Below are positions 1 to 8,320 of a stretch of 64,000 bases of DNA, piece after piece. Position 1 is the stretch's first letter, and every line of letters begins with the position of its first letter. The stretch is from Gammaproteobacteria bacterium. GTDB lineage: Bacteria > Pseudomonadota > Gammaproteobacteria > Pseudomonadales > Pseudohongiellaceae. The translations under genes and the position numbers were made by a program. The notes below the pieces were generated by a model that searched no databases, had not been told where the DNA came from, and was given only the letters and a program-made list of their open reading frames with translations. The DNA is taken from contig PASF01000014.1 in NCBI GenBank assembly GCA_002711845.1, positions 62,001 to 126,000 on the forward strand. Reading direction: 5' to 3'.

Positions 1-317
1 AAGGCCATCCGGCCATCGCGCGGTGGCCGGTTGATGGCGACGCCCTGGCGCTGCAGAGACGCACACAGGTCGTAGATGTTGTCGACGCGGTAGGCCAGGT
101 GACCAAAGTTGCGGCCTTCGCTGTATAGTTCCGGATCCCAATTGTAGGTCAGTTCGATCTGGGCGTGTTCGTCGCCCTCGGCTGCCAGAAAAACTAGGGT
201 GAAACGGCCCGATTCATTGTCCCGCCGACTCAGTTCCCTGAATCCCAGTTTGTTACAGTAAAAATCCAGTGATGCCTCCAGACTGCTGACGCGCACCATG
301 GTGTGAAGGTATTTCAT
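1..317 (-). CDS. gloA: Lactoylglutathione lyase (glyoxalase I), C-terminus cut by window edge
   Basis: The frame opens with ATG at 317 and runs off the left edge, giving about 105 residues that begin MKYLHTMVRVSSLEASLDFY. This is the N-terminal glyoxalase/VOC fold. Glyoxalase I isomerises the methylglyoxal-glutathione hemithioacetal to S-lactoylglutathione in the cytoplasm. Visible metal-ligand candidates are His5, the Glu of QIELTYNWD and the His of FGHLAYRVD. The last ligand Glu would lie beyond the edge. A gtt-ctcccg stretch just above the start supplies a GGGAG Shine-Dalgarno on the minus strand. The full family length is usually about 130-180 residues, so roughly a third is missing here. 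Identification is firm. Confidence 0.9.
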   Translation of the reverse strand, partial: MKYLHTMVRVSSLEASLDFYCNKLGFRELSRRDNESGRFTLVFLAAEGDEHAQIELTYNWDPELYSEGRNFGHLAYRVDNIYDLCASLQRQGVAINRPPRDGRMA

Positions 318-366
318 AACGTTCTCCCGAAAATTTTCAGGCCGGTTAGTGGATAACACGCCACAT

Positions 367-774
367 TTAGCCGGGGGCAGTGCTGGCGACCAGGCGCAGC
401 GGGACATATTCCCCGGACTGGCTCCAGTCACCCTCGATGGCGATGACGTCGCCATTGTCGGCCAGGACCAGATTGCCATAGTACTCAACCTGAATACTGC
501 TGAGCCGGATCGTGATTTGCCGGTCGCGGATGCTGATGCTGTCGATGGGCAGCCCGCTGCGAAACTGGCTGGGAATGTCCAGGGTGCCGGTATGCCCGGC
601 GTCACTGCCTGCCATGTTCAGGTTAAAGACCACGTCAATGGGATCGTACTGGGCGGCTACCAGGGTGCCACGCCATTGACCGCTGAGGTCTTGCGCCGAG
701 GCACTGGTGCCGCTGAGTATGAAGAGGCCGATGACTAACAGGTATGCCGGATAGCGTCGCTTGAATGAGTTCAT
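367..774 (-). CDS. Small secreted protein of unknown function
   Basis: This 135-residue protein begins with a clear Sec signal peptide (MNSFKRRYPAYLLVIGLFIL, then SGTSASAQ with an AXA-type cleavage site). The mature part DLSGQWRGTLVAAQYDPIDVVFNLN and the later GTLDIPSQFRSGLPIDSI resemble, from memory, the beta-rich N-terminal domain found before secreted alpha/beta hydrolases. No hydrolase domain follows. It therefore looks like a stand-alone version of that domain or a periplasmic binding fold. It sits between gloA and another secreted protein on the same strand, but a terminator at 803-839 separates it from the latter. Function unknown. Confidence 0.75.
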   Translation of the reverse strand: MNSFKRRYPAYLLVIGLFILSGTSASAQDLSGQWRGTLVAAQYDPIDVVFNLNMAGSDAGHTGTLDIPSQFRSGLPIDSISIRDRQITIRLSSIQVEYYGNLVLADNGDVIAIEGDWSQSGEYVPLRLVASTAPG

Positions 775-802
775 GATGACAGCATAGCGCGGCGTTGCCG
801 AT

Positions 803-839
803 AAAAAAAGAGGTTGTTGCCAGTCGACAACAACCTCTT
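803..839 (-). terminator. Rho-independent terminator of the 862-1899 gene
   Basis: A 12-bp perfect stem (AAGAGGTTGTTG at 808-819 pairing with CAACAACCTCTT at 828-839) has an 8-nt loop. On the minus strand it is followed by a T run (plus-strand a-run 803-809). It lies 22 nt after the stop of the upstream minus-strand gene. Confidence 0.85.
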
Positions 840-861
840 GCGCCCGAGCGATCTGCTAAGC

Positions 862-1899
862 CTATTTCTTCAGGTATTCAAACGTCAGGTTGTAGGCCAC
901 ATTGGTCGTGATCGGGCCGATCACCGTTTGTGTCGTGGTGGTTGCCGAGAATTGTGCCCGGTAGAACACCCGACTGTCAGCGACACTGACTTCACTGATC
1001 TGGAAGCTGCTGAAGGTACTGGAATCAACACCTTCGGCATCATCCAGCGCCTTTCGCACGTCGTCTTCCAGACTGTCCAGTTCGGTGTTGCCTGGCGCCG
1101 GAATGCTGTCGATTTTAAAGGTGAACGGTGTGCTGACACCACTGGATGAGACCGTGCCCGCAATGGTGAGGGAATAGTCGCCGTCGGGGACTTCCACCAC
1201 CGGTTCCTCAATGGGGTCAACGGGCTGTCCGGTCAATTCAGCCAGAGTATTGGCGAGGGTGCCAATGGTCACCGGTGCGTCACCAAACTCGCCGCCCATG
1301 ACATACACCGTATTGTCCTTGATACCGATATAGGTCGTGGTGCTGGGATAGTAACGATAGACAAAGCCATCCAGAATGCTGAACGCGGCATTCACGGATG
1401 TGCTCGGGAACAGGTCGGCATACAGCTCTTCCGCCTTGGTCATCAGCTGGCTGACCTGGTTCATGTTCGGCGGGGTGCCGCCCAGCAAGCCACAACGGGT
1501 GGAGTTGCTGGTTTTGCTGCCGGTAAACTGGCCAAGGAAGACATCGGATGTGGACATGACGTTGGCTTCATTGAAGCTGCCCGAGGTTACATCGGAAACG
1601 GCCAGTTTGACACCCAGTGCCGGTATGCTCCAGGTCGCCTCAGCGCCGGAGACGGTCGGACTGCTCAACACCAGGTCGGCGATGCAGACGGTGCCACCGG
1701 CGGCGATCACCATGTCCACGGTGGTGCCGTCTGTCAGCGGCGCGCCTGCCTGGGCTGATCCGAAAGTCAACGAATAGGTTCCCTCCAGCGACGCCGGTAT
1801 TGACGTTGATTGCGCAAGCACCGCGCTGCTGCCCAATATCAGGGCGCCCGCTACGCAGGGGGCCAGTACCCGGCGTACTGCATTTCTGAAAATTGTCAT
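862..1899 (-). CDS. Secreted protein of unknown function with a YRYYPSTTTYIGIKD-type motif
   Basis: This 345-residue protein starts MTIFRNAVRRVLAPCVAGAL with a signal peptide ending near SSAVLAQ. Three parts are visible. The first, about residues 30-135, is a Gly/Thr-rich beta region. The central module, about 150-220, carries LYADLFPS, FVYRYYPS and GIKDNTVYVMGGEFGD. The third, about 235-345, begins after a short EEPVVEVPDGD linker and ends NLTFEYLKK. The central wording recurs, from memory, in many secreted proteins of marine gammaproteobacteria without known role. The gene is monocistronic: a strong terminator follows and purU lies divergently upstream. Function not assigned. Confidence 0.75.
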   Translation of the reverse strand: MTIFRNAVRRVLAPCVAGALILGSSAVLAQSTSIPASLEGTYSLTFGSAQAGAPLTDGTTVDMVIAAGGTVCIADLVLSSPTVSGAEATWSIPALGVKLAVSDVTSGSFNEANVMSTSDVFLGQFTGSKTSNSTRCGLLGGTPPNMNQVSQLMTKAEELYADLFPSTSVNAAFSILDGFVYRYYPSTTTYIGIKDNTVYVMGGEFGDAPVTIGTLANTLAELTGQPVDPIEEPVVEVPDGDYSLTIAGTVSSSGVSTPFTFKIDSIPAPGNTELDSLEDDVRKALDDAEGVDSSTFSSFQISEVSVADSRVFYRAQFSATTTTQTVIGPITTNVAYNLTFEYLKK

Positions 1900-2077
1900 G
1901 ACTCTTACTCCATTGCCATCTTGATTCGTTGAGGTTCATTGCACCGCAGTAGCGTAGGGCATTCGCCTGTTGGCGGGCACCCCCTGATCGGGGGGCGGGG
2001 TTAATCCATCGGGGAAAAATGCTACTATTCGCCTCCGGCCAGCGGGTGACCCGCAGACGTTAGGGAAAATGGTAGTT

Positions 2078-2947
2078 ATGGCAACAGACAGCAGAGGCAA
2101 ATATGTGCTGACGGTATCGTGCCCGGAGGCAAACGGCATCGTTCGCGCGGTCAGTGATTTCCTGTATCAGCGCGGGGCAACCATCAGTGAAGCGGCGCAG
2201 CACCGTGACCCGGTCATCGACCGGTTCTTCATGCGGGTGGAGTTTGAGGAAGTGGAGGCGCACCTGCCAGCCACCGACAAGCTCGATGAGGATTTCAGCA
2301 ACATTGCTGCCCGTTTCGACATGCAGTGGAATTTTTTTGATTTGAGCAAGCGGCCCAGGCTGCTGTTGGCTGTGTCACGTCACGGACACTGCCTGAATGA
2401 CATTCTGCATCGCTGGAGTGCCGGCGCGTTGCCGGCCGACGTGGTGGGTGTGGTATCCAATCATGAGGGCATGCGTGGTATCACGGAATGGTACGGGCTG
2501 GACTATTTTTACCTGCCCCTGACGCCGGCAACCAAGGCGGCGCAGGAAGCCGCCATGCTTGATATTGTCACCCGCAAACAGGTGGATGTACTGGGTCTGG
2601 CGCGCTACATGCAGATTCTGTCGCCGCGCATGTGCGAAGTGATGGCGGGTCGTGTTATCAATATTCACCACTCCTTTCTGCCCGGTTTCAAAGGCGCCAA
2701 TCCCTATCGCCAAGCCTACATGCGCGGCGTCAAAATCATTGGTGCAACCGCGCACTACGTCACCACAGACCTTGACGAGGGGCCCATTATTGAACAGGCC
2801 GTCGAACGCATTGATCACAATTTCGATATCGATGAATTGATGCAGATTGGTCGGGACGCGGAGTGTGCCGCGTTTGCCCGCGCACTTAAATGGCACTGCG
2901 AGCATCGTATCATCGTCAATGGCAACAAAACCGTGGTGTTCAGGTAA
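2078..2947 (+). CDS. purU: Formyltetrahydrofolate deformylase
   Basis: PurU hydrolyses 10-formyltetrahydrofolate to formate and tetrahydrofolate, balancing one-carbon pools and feeding formate to PurT. The 289-residue protein shows an N-terminal ACT domain (about 7-80, starting KYVLTVSCPEANGIVRAVSD). The formyltransferase domain (about 90-285) has the Asn-His-Asp catalytic set visible in INIHHSFLPGFKGANPYRQ and in TTDLDEGPIIEQ. Length fits the family (about 280-290). ATG 2078 is chosen over ATG 2069 because the AGGGA at 2062-2066 is 2 nt from the latter but about 11 nt from the former. The formaldehyde detoxification pair at 22397-24372 is not adjacent. Confidence 0.95.
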   Translation: MATDSRGKYVLTVSCPEANGIVRAVSDFLYQRGATISEAAQHRDPVIDRFFMRVEFEEVEAHLPATDKLDEDFSNIAARFDMQWNFFDLSKRPRLLLAVSRHGHCLNDILHRWSAGALPADVVGVVSNHEGMRGITEWYGLDYFYLPLTPATKAAQEAAMLDIVTRKQVDVLGLARYMQILSPRMCEVMAGRVINIHHSFLPGFKGANPYRQAYMRGVKIIGATAHYVTTDLDEGPIIEQAVERIDHNFDIDELMQIGRDAECAAFARALKWHCEHRIIVNGNKTVVFR

Positions 2948-3014
2948 GACATGGGCCACCACGGCACGGGTTCCTGATGTAGCATAAGGCAGTACACGCC
3001 CCGGGAGAATGTTA

Positions 3015-4691
3015 ATGCTGATTGCACTTGGCACGCTGGCCGGCGGTCTCGGCCTGTTTCTGTTAGCGGTATCGATGATCACCGATGGTCTTAAACTGGC
3101 GGCAGGTGGCGCCCTGAGAGACATCCTTGGACGGTCTACCGCCACCATCTGGCGTGGCATTTTTTCAGGCGCATTGCTCACCAGTCTGGTGCAGTCCTCC
3201 AGTGCCGTGACGGTCGCCACCATCGGTTTTGTCAATGCCGGTCTGTTGAACATCCAGCAGGCGCTGGGCGTTGTGCTGGGCGCCACGGTGGGCACCACCA
3301 TGACCGGCTGGCTGGTATCAATGGTCGGGTTTCAGTTCAGCATCACGGCATTTGCGTTGCCGCTGGTGGGCGCCGGTATGGTGTTGCGACTGGTGGGGCC
3401 GTCACGTCGCCTTGGCGCGCTGGGCGAGGCCATTGCCGGCTTCGGGCTGTTTTTTATTGGCATCGATTTTTTACGCGGGGCGTTCGAAGGCTTTGCGCAG
3501 ACAATGGACCTGGCCAGCCTGTCCCCCGAGGGCTTTGCCAGTGCTGTTATTTTTGTGGGTGTCGGTTTTGCGATGACGCTGCTGACACAATCCTCCAGTG
3601 CGGCCATAGCCATAACTCTGACCGCGCTGACCGGGGGCGTGATCAGCTTCCCCGCGGCCGCAGCGGCCGCGATTGGTGCGACGGTGGGTACCACCTCGAC
3701 ATCTGCGCTGGCTGTTATTGGCGCGACATCCAATGCCCGGCGCGTGGCCGCCGGCCACGTCATTATCAATGGCTTTAACGCGGTGCTGGGCATCATGTTG
3801 CTGCCCGTGGTGATCTGGCTGCCATCGGTTTGGGCCGGTATGCAGCAGTATCCCGCTTTCAGCCTGGCCCTGTTCCACACCAGTTTTAATGTGCTGGGGG
3901 TGCTGTTGCTGATCCCCTTGATGAAACACGTCAGTGTGTGGCTGGAACGCCGGTTCGTGGTGTTGTCCGAAACCCTTGGGCGACCACAATATCTGGACAG
4001 CAATGTCATGGTGTCGCCGACGCTGGCCATGGATGCTTTTTTTCTCGAGCTCAAGCGCATGGCCGACCTGACCCGCCTGCATGCCGTCGATGCGCTGAAC
4101 AGCGAGGGGGCGCCGGCGCCTGAGTTGCTGGCGCAACACGACGGCATTCTGCAATTGGTGCGGTATGTGGAAAAATCGGTGACAGACCTGGAAAAGGAGC
4201 GTCTGGGCACTGATGTGGCGATGCAGTTGCCGATGATACTGCGGATTGCCAATTACATCGATGACGCCGTCGTGCATGCCCAGAGCAGCGCAGAAACCGA
4301 TGCCGATGTTGAATATCTGCTGCACACTGAGGACGGTGAGCGCATACTGGCTTACCGGGCTGCCGTGCTCAAGCATCTGGCGCACTGCAACCCTGACCGG
4401 CCCGACTTCAGTCCCGACGAGGTAGACGAGGCCTACCAGGCTCTGCGAGTCACCTGGCGAGACCTGAAAACTGAACTGCTGAACGCCAGTGTTCGGGGAC
4501 GCTTGCCGGTTCAGCGCCTCAACCCGGCGATTGACAGCTTGCGCATGATGTTGCGGCTGGCGGAACGTGCTACCCGCATCGCCGTCCGGCTTACCGAACT
4601 GGGCCGCGCAGTGCCGGCAGTGGCTGGCAAGGTGGCCGCTGATGTCGCGGCTGGGACCAATGAGCCGACGTCAGCAATCGGCGCTGATTGA
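3015..4691 (+). CDS. Na/Pi cotransporter family protein with PhoU-like C-terminus
   Basis: This 558-residue inner-membrane protein has two inverted transport repeats. The hallmark QSSSA motif occurs twice, in SLVQSSSAVTVATIGF near residue 60 and TQSSSAAIAITLTAL near residue 195, each followed by a GATVGTT loop. About eight hydrophobic segments fill residues 1-310. The rest is a soluble helical region of the PhoU-like kind (MADLTRLHAVDALNSEG onward). Family members (NptA, YjbB) move phosphate with sodium, and YjbB can export it. ATG 3015 is preferred over ATG 3009 because GGGAG at 3003-3007 is then 7 nt away. It lies directly before the Pho-box promoter of pstS, which suggests a phosphate role. 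I see no Pho box in its own upstream region. Confidence 0.88.
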   Translation: MLIALGTLAGGLGLFLLAVSMITDGLKLAAGGALRDILGRSTATIWRGIFSGALLTSLVQSSSAVTVATIGFVNAGLLNIQQALGVVLGATVGTTMTGWLVSMVGFQFSITAFALPLVGAGMVLRLVGPSRRLGALGEAIAGFGLFFIGIDFLRGAFEGFAQTMDLASLSPEGFASAVIFVGVGFAMTLLTQSSSAAIAITLTALTGGVISFPAAAAAAIGATVGTTSTSALAVIGATSNARRVAAGHVIINGFNAVLGIMLLPVVIWLPSVWAGMQQYPAFSLALFHTSFNVLGVLLLIPLMKHVSVWLERRFVVLSETLGRPQYLDSNVMVSPTLAMDAFFLELKRMADLTRLHAVDALNSEGAPAPELLAQHDGILQLVRYVEKSVTDLEKERLGTDVAMQLPMILRIANYIDDAVVHAQSSAETDADVEYLLHTEDGERILAYRAAVLKHLAHCNPDRPDFSPDEVDEAYQALRVTWRDLKTELLNASVRGRLPVQRLNPAIDSLRMMLRLAERATRIAVRLTELGRAVPAVAGKVAADVAAGTNEPTSAIGAD

Positions 4692-4706
4692 CCTTGTATG
4701 TCAGCT

Positions 4707-4740
4707 TTGTCATATATCTGTCATACATCATCGTTATAGT
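4707..4740 (+). promoter_or_regulatory. Pho box and -10 element of the pstS promoter
   Basis: TTGTCATATATCTGTCAT at 4707-4724 matches 17 of 18 positions of the PhoB consensus CTGTCATAWAWCTGTCAY, with half-sites 11 bp apart. A -10-like TATAGT at 4735-4740 starts 10 nt after the box, the arrangement of class II PhoB-dependent promoters in which the box replaces the -35. pstS begins at 4792. Confidence 0.88.
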
Positions 4741-4791
4741 GGCGCACGTGATCGCTGATTCACTTTCGTTGCCCTGAAGGAGATCGTACTG

Positions 4792-5769
4792 ATGTTGAAA
4801 TATAAACAAGCTTTTGCTGCCATTGCGGTAGCGGGTTCCCTGTCACTGTCGGCCCACGTGGCTGCCGATGTTGATCCGAATCTGCCTGATTACGAGCGCG
4901 TCTCCGGCGTTTCCGGCAACCTGTCCAGTATCGGTTCCGACACACTCAACAATCTGATGACATTGTGGGCGGAGGAGTTCAACAAATTTTACCCGAATGT
5001 CAATGTGCAGATTCAGGGCGCCGGTTCGTCAACTGCGCCGCCCGCACTGACCGAAGGCACAGCCATGCTGGCGCCCATGAGCCGCGGCATGCGACAGTCC
5101 GAAATCCAGGCGTTCGAAGAAAGATTCGGCTACCCACCCACCGAACTGCCTGTGGCGGTGGATATGCTGGCGGTGTATGTCAACCGTGATAACCCCATTG
5201 AAAGTCTCAGTTTGCCAGAGGTTGACGCGATATTCTCGGCTACCCGCCGGTGCGGCTACAGTGAGGATGTTACCCGGTGGGGCCAGCTCGGCCTGACCGG
5301 TGACTGGCAAAACCGTGATTTTGCGCTGTATAGCCGCAACGCCGTGTCCGGCACCTACGGCTTCTTCAAGGACAATGCCTTGTGCGGCGGTGATTTCAAA
5401 TCCAGCATCAATGAGCAGCCTGGTTCTTCGTCCGTCGTGCAGGGCGTCACCGAGTCCATCAACGGTATCGGCTATTCCGGCATTGGTTATCGCACCTCGG
5501 GTGTGCGTGTGATACCGCTGGCGGCAACCCAAGGTGGCCCGGTCTTTGAAGCGACCCCTGAGAATGCCGCCAGTGGCGATTATCCGCTGTCCCGCTACCT
5601 GTTTGTCTACATCAACAAACACCCCAATCGCCCGCTGGACCCGATGACCCGGGAGTTTGTCAAAATGTTGTACAGCAAGCAGGGTCAGGAAGTGGTAGAT
5701 CGAGACGGGTTTGTTACGCTGCCCGCGGTGCTGACCAACCGGATACTGGCAGAATTGGGGATTGAGTAA
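4792..5769 (+). CDS. pstS: Phosphate ABC transporter substrate-binding protein
   Basis: PstS is the periplasmic phosphate-binding protein feeding the PstCAB transporter. The 325-residue protein has a signal peptide (MLKYKQAFAAIAVAGSLSLS, cleavage near AHVAA). Phosphate-binding loops are recognisable: SSIGSDTLNNL, GAGSSTAPPALTEG and SRNAVSGTYGFFKDN. A GAAGGAGAT Shine-Dalgarno precedes ATG 4792. A Pho box with -10 lies upstream, so expression under phosphate limitation is expected. pstC follows after about 200 nt containing further Pho-box-like sites, so the binding protein can be made in excess of the permease. Confidence 0.96.
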   Translation: MLKYKQAFAAIAVAGSLSLSAHVAADVDPNLPDYERVSGVSGNLSSIGSDTLNNLMTLWAEEFNKFYPNVNVQIQGAGSSTAPPALTEGTAMLAPMSRGMRQSEIQAFEERFGYPPTELPVAVDMLAVYVNRDNPIESLSLPEVDAIFSATRRCGYSEDVTRWGQLGLTGDWQNRDFALYSRNAVSGTYGFFKDNALCGGDFKSSINEQPGSSSVVQGVTESINGIGYSGIGYRTSGVRVIPLAATQGGPVFEATPENAASGDYPLSRYLFVYINKHPNRPLDPMTREFVKMLYSKQGQEVVDRDGFVTLPAVLTNRILAELGIE

Positions 5770-5771
5770 GC

Positions 5772-5789
5772 CTGTCATCAACGTGTCAT
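5772..5789 (+). promoter_or_regulatory. Second Pho-box-like site, directly after pstS
   Basis: CTGTCATCAACGTGTCAT matches 15 of 18 consensus positions, with CTGTCAT and GTGTCAT half-sites 11 bp apart, starting 2 nt after the pstS stop codon. The -10 at the expected distance (TAGTCT, 5800-5805) is poor. It may be an auxiliary PhoB site rather than a promoter by itself. Confidence 0.5.
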
Positions 5790-5871
5790 GCAGATGATCT
5801 AGTCTGCAGACTCTCCCCTGGGAAGATTGAACGACAAGGATGTCGACCTTTTTTTGGGGAATAAGACAGCT

Positions 5872-5905
5872 TTGTCACAAAAACGTCATGATAAATTGAT
5901 ATGAT
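5872..5905 (+). promoter_or_regulatory. Third Pho-box-like site with -10, promoter for pstCAB
   Basis: TTGTCACAAAAACGTCAT at 5872-5889 matches 14 of 18 PhoB consensus positions with the 11-bp half-site period. A -10-like TATGAT at 5900-5905 starts 10 nt downstream, exactly the spacing seen before pstS. This implies that pstCAB has its own phosphate-responsive promoter about 60 nt before the pstC start. Confidence 0.68.
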
Positions 5906-5965
5906 CCGCGTCGACATTGATCGTTGAAGCTGGAATCAGACTCAAAACCAGGACAAATCTCGCCG

Positions 5966-8263
5966 ATGACCGACACCTCCCCTGATTTACCTGCCCCGGG
6001 CAAAAGCAGCAAAAGCCTGTTGCCCGACCATGATCGACGCCAGGCTTTGCGCAGGAAGCGCATGCGTCGTGACAAGATGTCGCGTTGGGGCATTACGGCC
6101 GCAGGTTACGGTGTGGTGCTGGCGCTGGCGACCATCTTTATCTACCTGTTTTACGAGGTGGCGCCCATTTTGCGCGGCGCCGCGGTAACACCACAGGACA
6201 GTTACACTATTCCCGATACCGGCGCACAGACGGTTCAATTGCTGCTGGATCGCTATGAAGAGCTGGGCATTCAGTACACGGATCGCGGTGAAGCCGTGTT
6301 TTTCAACGCCAATACCGGCGTTGAGTCGCAGCGTTTTGCCATGCCGGTGCCGGCCGGTGCGCGTGTGACCAGTTTCGGTTCTGCCGAAACCATCTCCAAT
6401 ACCGCGGCGTTTGGCTTCAGCAATGGTGAGGCGATCGTTGCCCGCCATGATTTCCAGATCACGTTTCCGAACGATATCAGGCGTATCAACCCGCAGATGA
6501 CATATCCCCTGGGTGAGGCGCCCATCGTGATTGATGAGCAGGGCAGCGCCCTGCGCCTGATCGCCGTGGAGAACATGCAGCGCGGCGCCGGCGGCACCGC
6601 TGTTGCGGCCGTCACTGAAGACGGGCGGCTGCTGCTGGCCAATATCACCACCCGCACCAACCTGCTGTCAGGTGCCGTGCAGGTGAACCGGTCAGTAAAC
6701 ACACTGCCCGCGGTCCCCGGACGTGCGCAAAAGCTGCTGCTGGACAAATCCCTGGATAATCTGTTTGTGCTTGATGACCGCGGCCAGGTGCATTACTACG
6801 ATATTTCCACACCTGCGCAGGCGCGGCTGGTCCAGTCAGTCGACGTCGGTGGCGGCAGCCGGGTGACCGCCGCTGAATTCCTGGTGGGTGCGGTGTCCAT
6901 CGTATTTGGCACCGAGCAGGGTGAGTTGAGCCAGTGGTTCCTGGTGCGTGACGCGCAGAATCAGTACGGCCTGGAAGAGGTCCGGCAATTCAACTCGCAC
7001 GGTGCGGCCATCACCTCAATCGCGCCGGAATACACCCGCAAGGGCTTTGTGGTCGTTGATGCCGCAGGCCAACTGGGTATTCATTACGCCACGTCGGCCC
7101 GTACGCTGTTTCTGGAAAGCGTCGCCGAGAGGCCCCTGCAGCAGGTCGCCATCTCCCAGATCAATACGGGCCTGTTGTGGCTTAATGACCAGGGTCAGGT
7201 GGTCAGCGCCGATCTCTGGAATGAGCACCCTCAGCTGTCCTGGGACGCCCTGTGGAACAAGGTCTGGTACGAGGGCCGCGCCGATCCTGAGTATATCTGG
7301 CAGTCCTCGTCGGGTTCGGACGAGTTTGAATCCAAATTCAGCCTGATGCCGTTGACTGTCGGCACCCTGAAAGCGGCGTTTTATGCCATGCTCTTTGCCA
7401 TGCCGCTGGCCATTGCCGGTGCTATCTACACCGCCTACTTCATGACGCCGAAACTGCGCGGCGTGGTTAAACCCAGTATCGAAATCATGGAAGCCCTGCC
7501 CACGGTTATTCTGGGTTTTCTGGCTGGCCTGTGGCTGGCACCGTTTGTCGAAGACCACTTGCCTGCGATCTTCAGTTTCTTTGTCCTGATGCCACTGATG
7601 ATGCTGTTGTTTGCCTATGTGTGGGGGCGCCTGCCGGGCGCCATTCGCAACCGGGTGCCCGATGGCTGGGAAGCGGCGCTGATGGTGCCGCTGATTTTGC
7701 TGTTTGGCACCGTGTGCATCCAGCTCAGCCCCTGGGTGGAAATCTGGTTCTTTGATGGCAGCATGCGGCAGTGGTTCACTGATATCGGGATAACCTACGA
7801 TCAGCGAAATGCTCTGATTGTGGGTATTGCCATGGGCTTTGCGGTCATTCCGACCATTTTCTCCATCGCTGAGGATGCGGTGTTCACCGTGCCCCGACAC
7901 CTGACGCAGGGGTCCCTGGCACTGGGTGCGACACGCTGGCAGACAGTCATGGGGGTTGTTCTGCCGACAGCCAGCCCGGGTATTTTTTCGGCGGTGATGA
8001 TGGGTTTTGGCCGGGCCGTTGGCGAGACCATGATCGTACTGATGGCCACCGGTAACAGCCCGGTTGTCAATTTCAACATCTTCGAAGGCATGCGTACGCT
8101 GTCGGCCAATATTGCTGTCGAGCTGCCCGAAACGGCCGTGGGTTCGTCGCACTTCCGGGTGCTGTTCCTGGCCGCCCTGGTGCTGCTGGCACTGACATTT
8201 GTCGTCAACACGATTGCCGAGATCATCCGGCAGAGACTGCGGCAGCGTTACAGTAACCTGTAA
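5966..8263 (+). CDS. pstC: Phosphate ABC transporter permease PstC, long form with periplasmic domain
   Basis: PstC is one of the two membrane subunits of the high-affinity phosphate importer. This 765-residue form is far longer than the roughly 320 residues of E. coli PstC. A cytoplasmic basic N-terminus precedes TM1 (GYGVVLALATIFIYLFYEVA, about residues 50-70). A large domain of about 400 residues follows with propeller-like repeats (for example NLFVLDDRGQVHYYD, VSIVFGTEQGELSQWF). The permease core from about 470 carries FSLMPLTVGTLKAAFYAM and the EALPTVILGF and GRAVGETMIVL signatures. ATG 5966 is preferred because a TTG start at 5924 would sit too close to the promoter. Long PstC proteins are known, from memory, in other marine gammaproteobacteria. 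The domain's role is unknown to me. Confidence 0.9.
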   Translation: MTDTSPDLPAPGKSSKSLLPDHDRRQALRRKRMRRDKMSRWGITAAGYGVVLALATIFIYLFYEVAPILRGAAVTPQDSYTIPDTGAQTVQLLLDRYEELGIQYTDRGEAVFFNANTGVESQRFAMPVPAGARVTSFGSAETISNTAAFGFSNGEAIVARHDFQITFPNDIRRINPQMTYPLGEAPIVIDEQGSALRLIAVENMQRGAGGTAVAAVTEDGRLLLANITTRTNLLSGAVQVNRSVNTLPAVPGRAQKLLLDKSLDNLFVLDDRGQVHYYDISTPAQARLVQSVDVGGGSRVTAAEFLVGAVSIVFGTEQGELSQWFLVRDAQNQYGLEEVRQFNSHGAAITSIAPEYTRKGFVVVDAAGQLGIHYATSARTLFLESVAERPLQQVAISQINTGLLWLNDQGQVVSADLWNEHPQLSWDALWNKVWYEGRADPEYIWQSSSGSDEFESKFSLMPLTVGTLKAAFYAMLFAMPLAIAGAIYTAYFMTPKLRGVVKPSIEIMEALPTVILGFLAGLWLAPFVEDHLPAIFSFFVLMPLMMLLFAYVWGRLPGAIRNRVPDGWEAALMVPLILLFGTVCIQLSPWVEIWFFDGSMRQWFTDIGITYDQRNALIVGIAMGFAVIPTIFSIAEDAVFTVPRHLTQGSLALGATRWQTVMGVVLPTASPGIFSAVMMGFGRAVGETMIVLMATGNSPVVNFNIFEGMRTLSANIAVELPETAVGSSHFRVLFLAALVLLALTFVVNTIAEIIRQRLRQRYSNL

Positions 8264-8320
8264 GTTGCGGGTCATGGCTGCAGGTACTCCTGTGGTTTTT
8301 GAACATAGAGAGAAAATGGC

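Noticed and set aside
1980-1994. CCCCC/GGGGG hairpin between the secreted-protein gene and purU as a terminator
   Set aside because: No T run on either strand and the flanking genes diverge, so nothing needs terminating there.
3471-4385. Minus-strand frames opposite the Na/Pi cotransporter gene
   Set aside because: Shadow frames of a gene with two QSSSA motifs. Translations are low-complexity His/Gln/Arg.
5801-5812. Palindrome AGTCTGCAGACT between pstS and pstC as a terminator
   Set aside because: A perfect 12-mer palindrome without a loop or following T run. At most a protein-binding site; no support.
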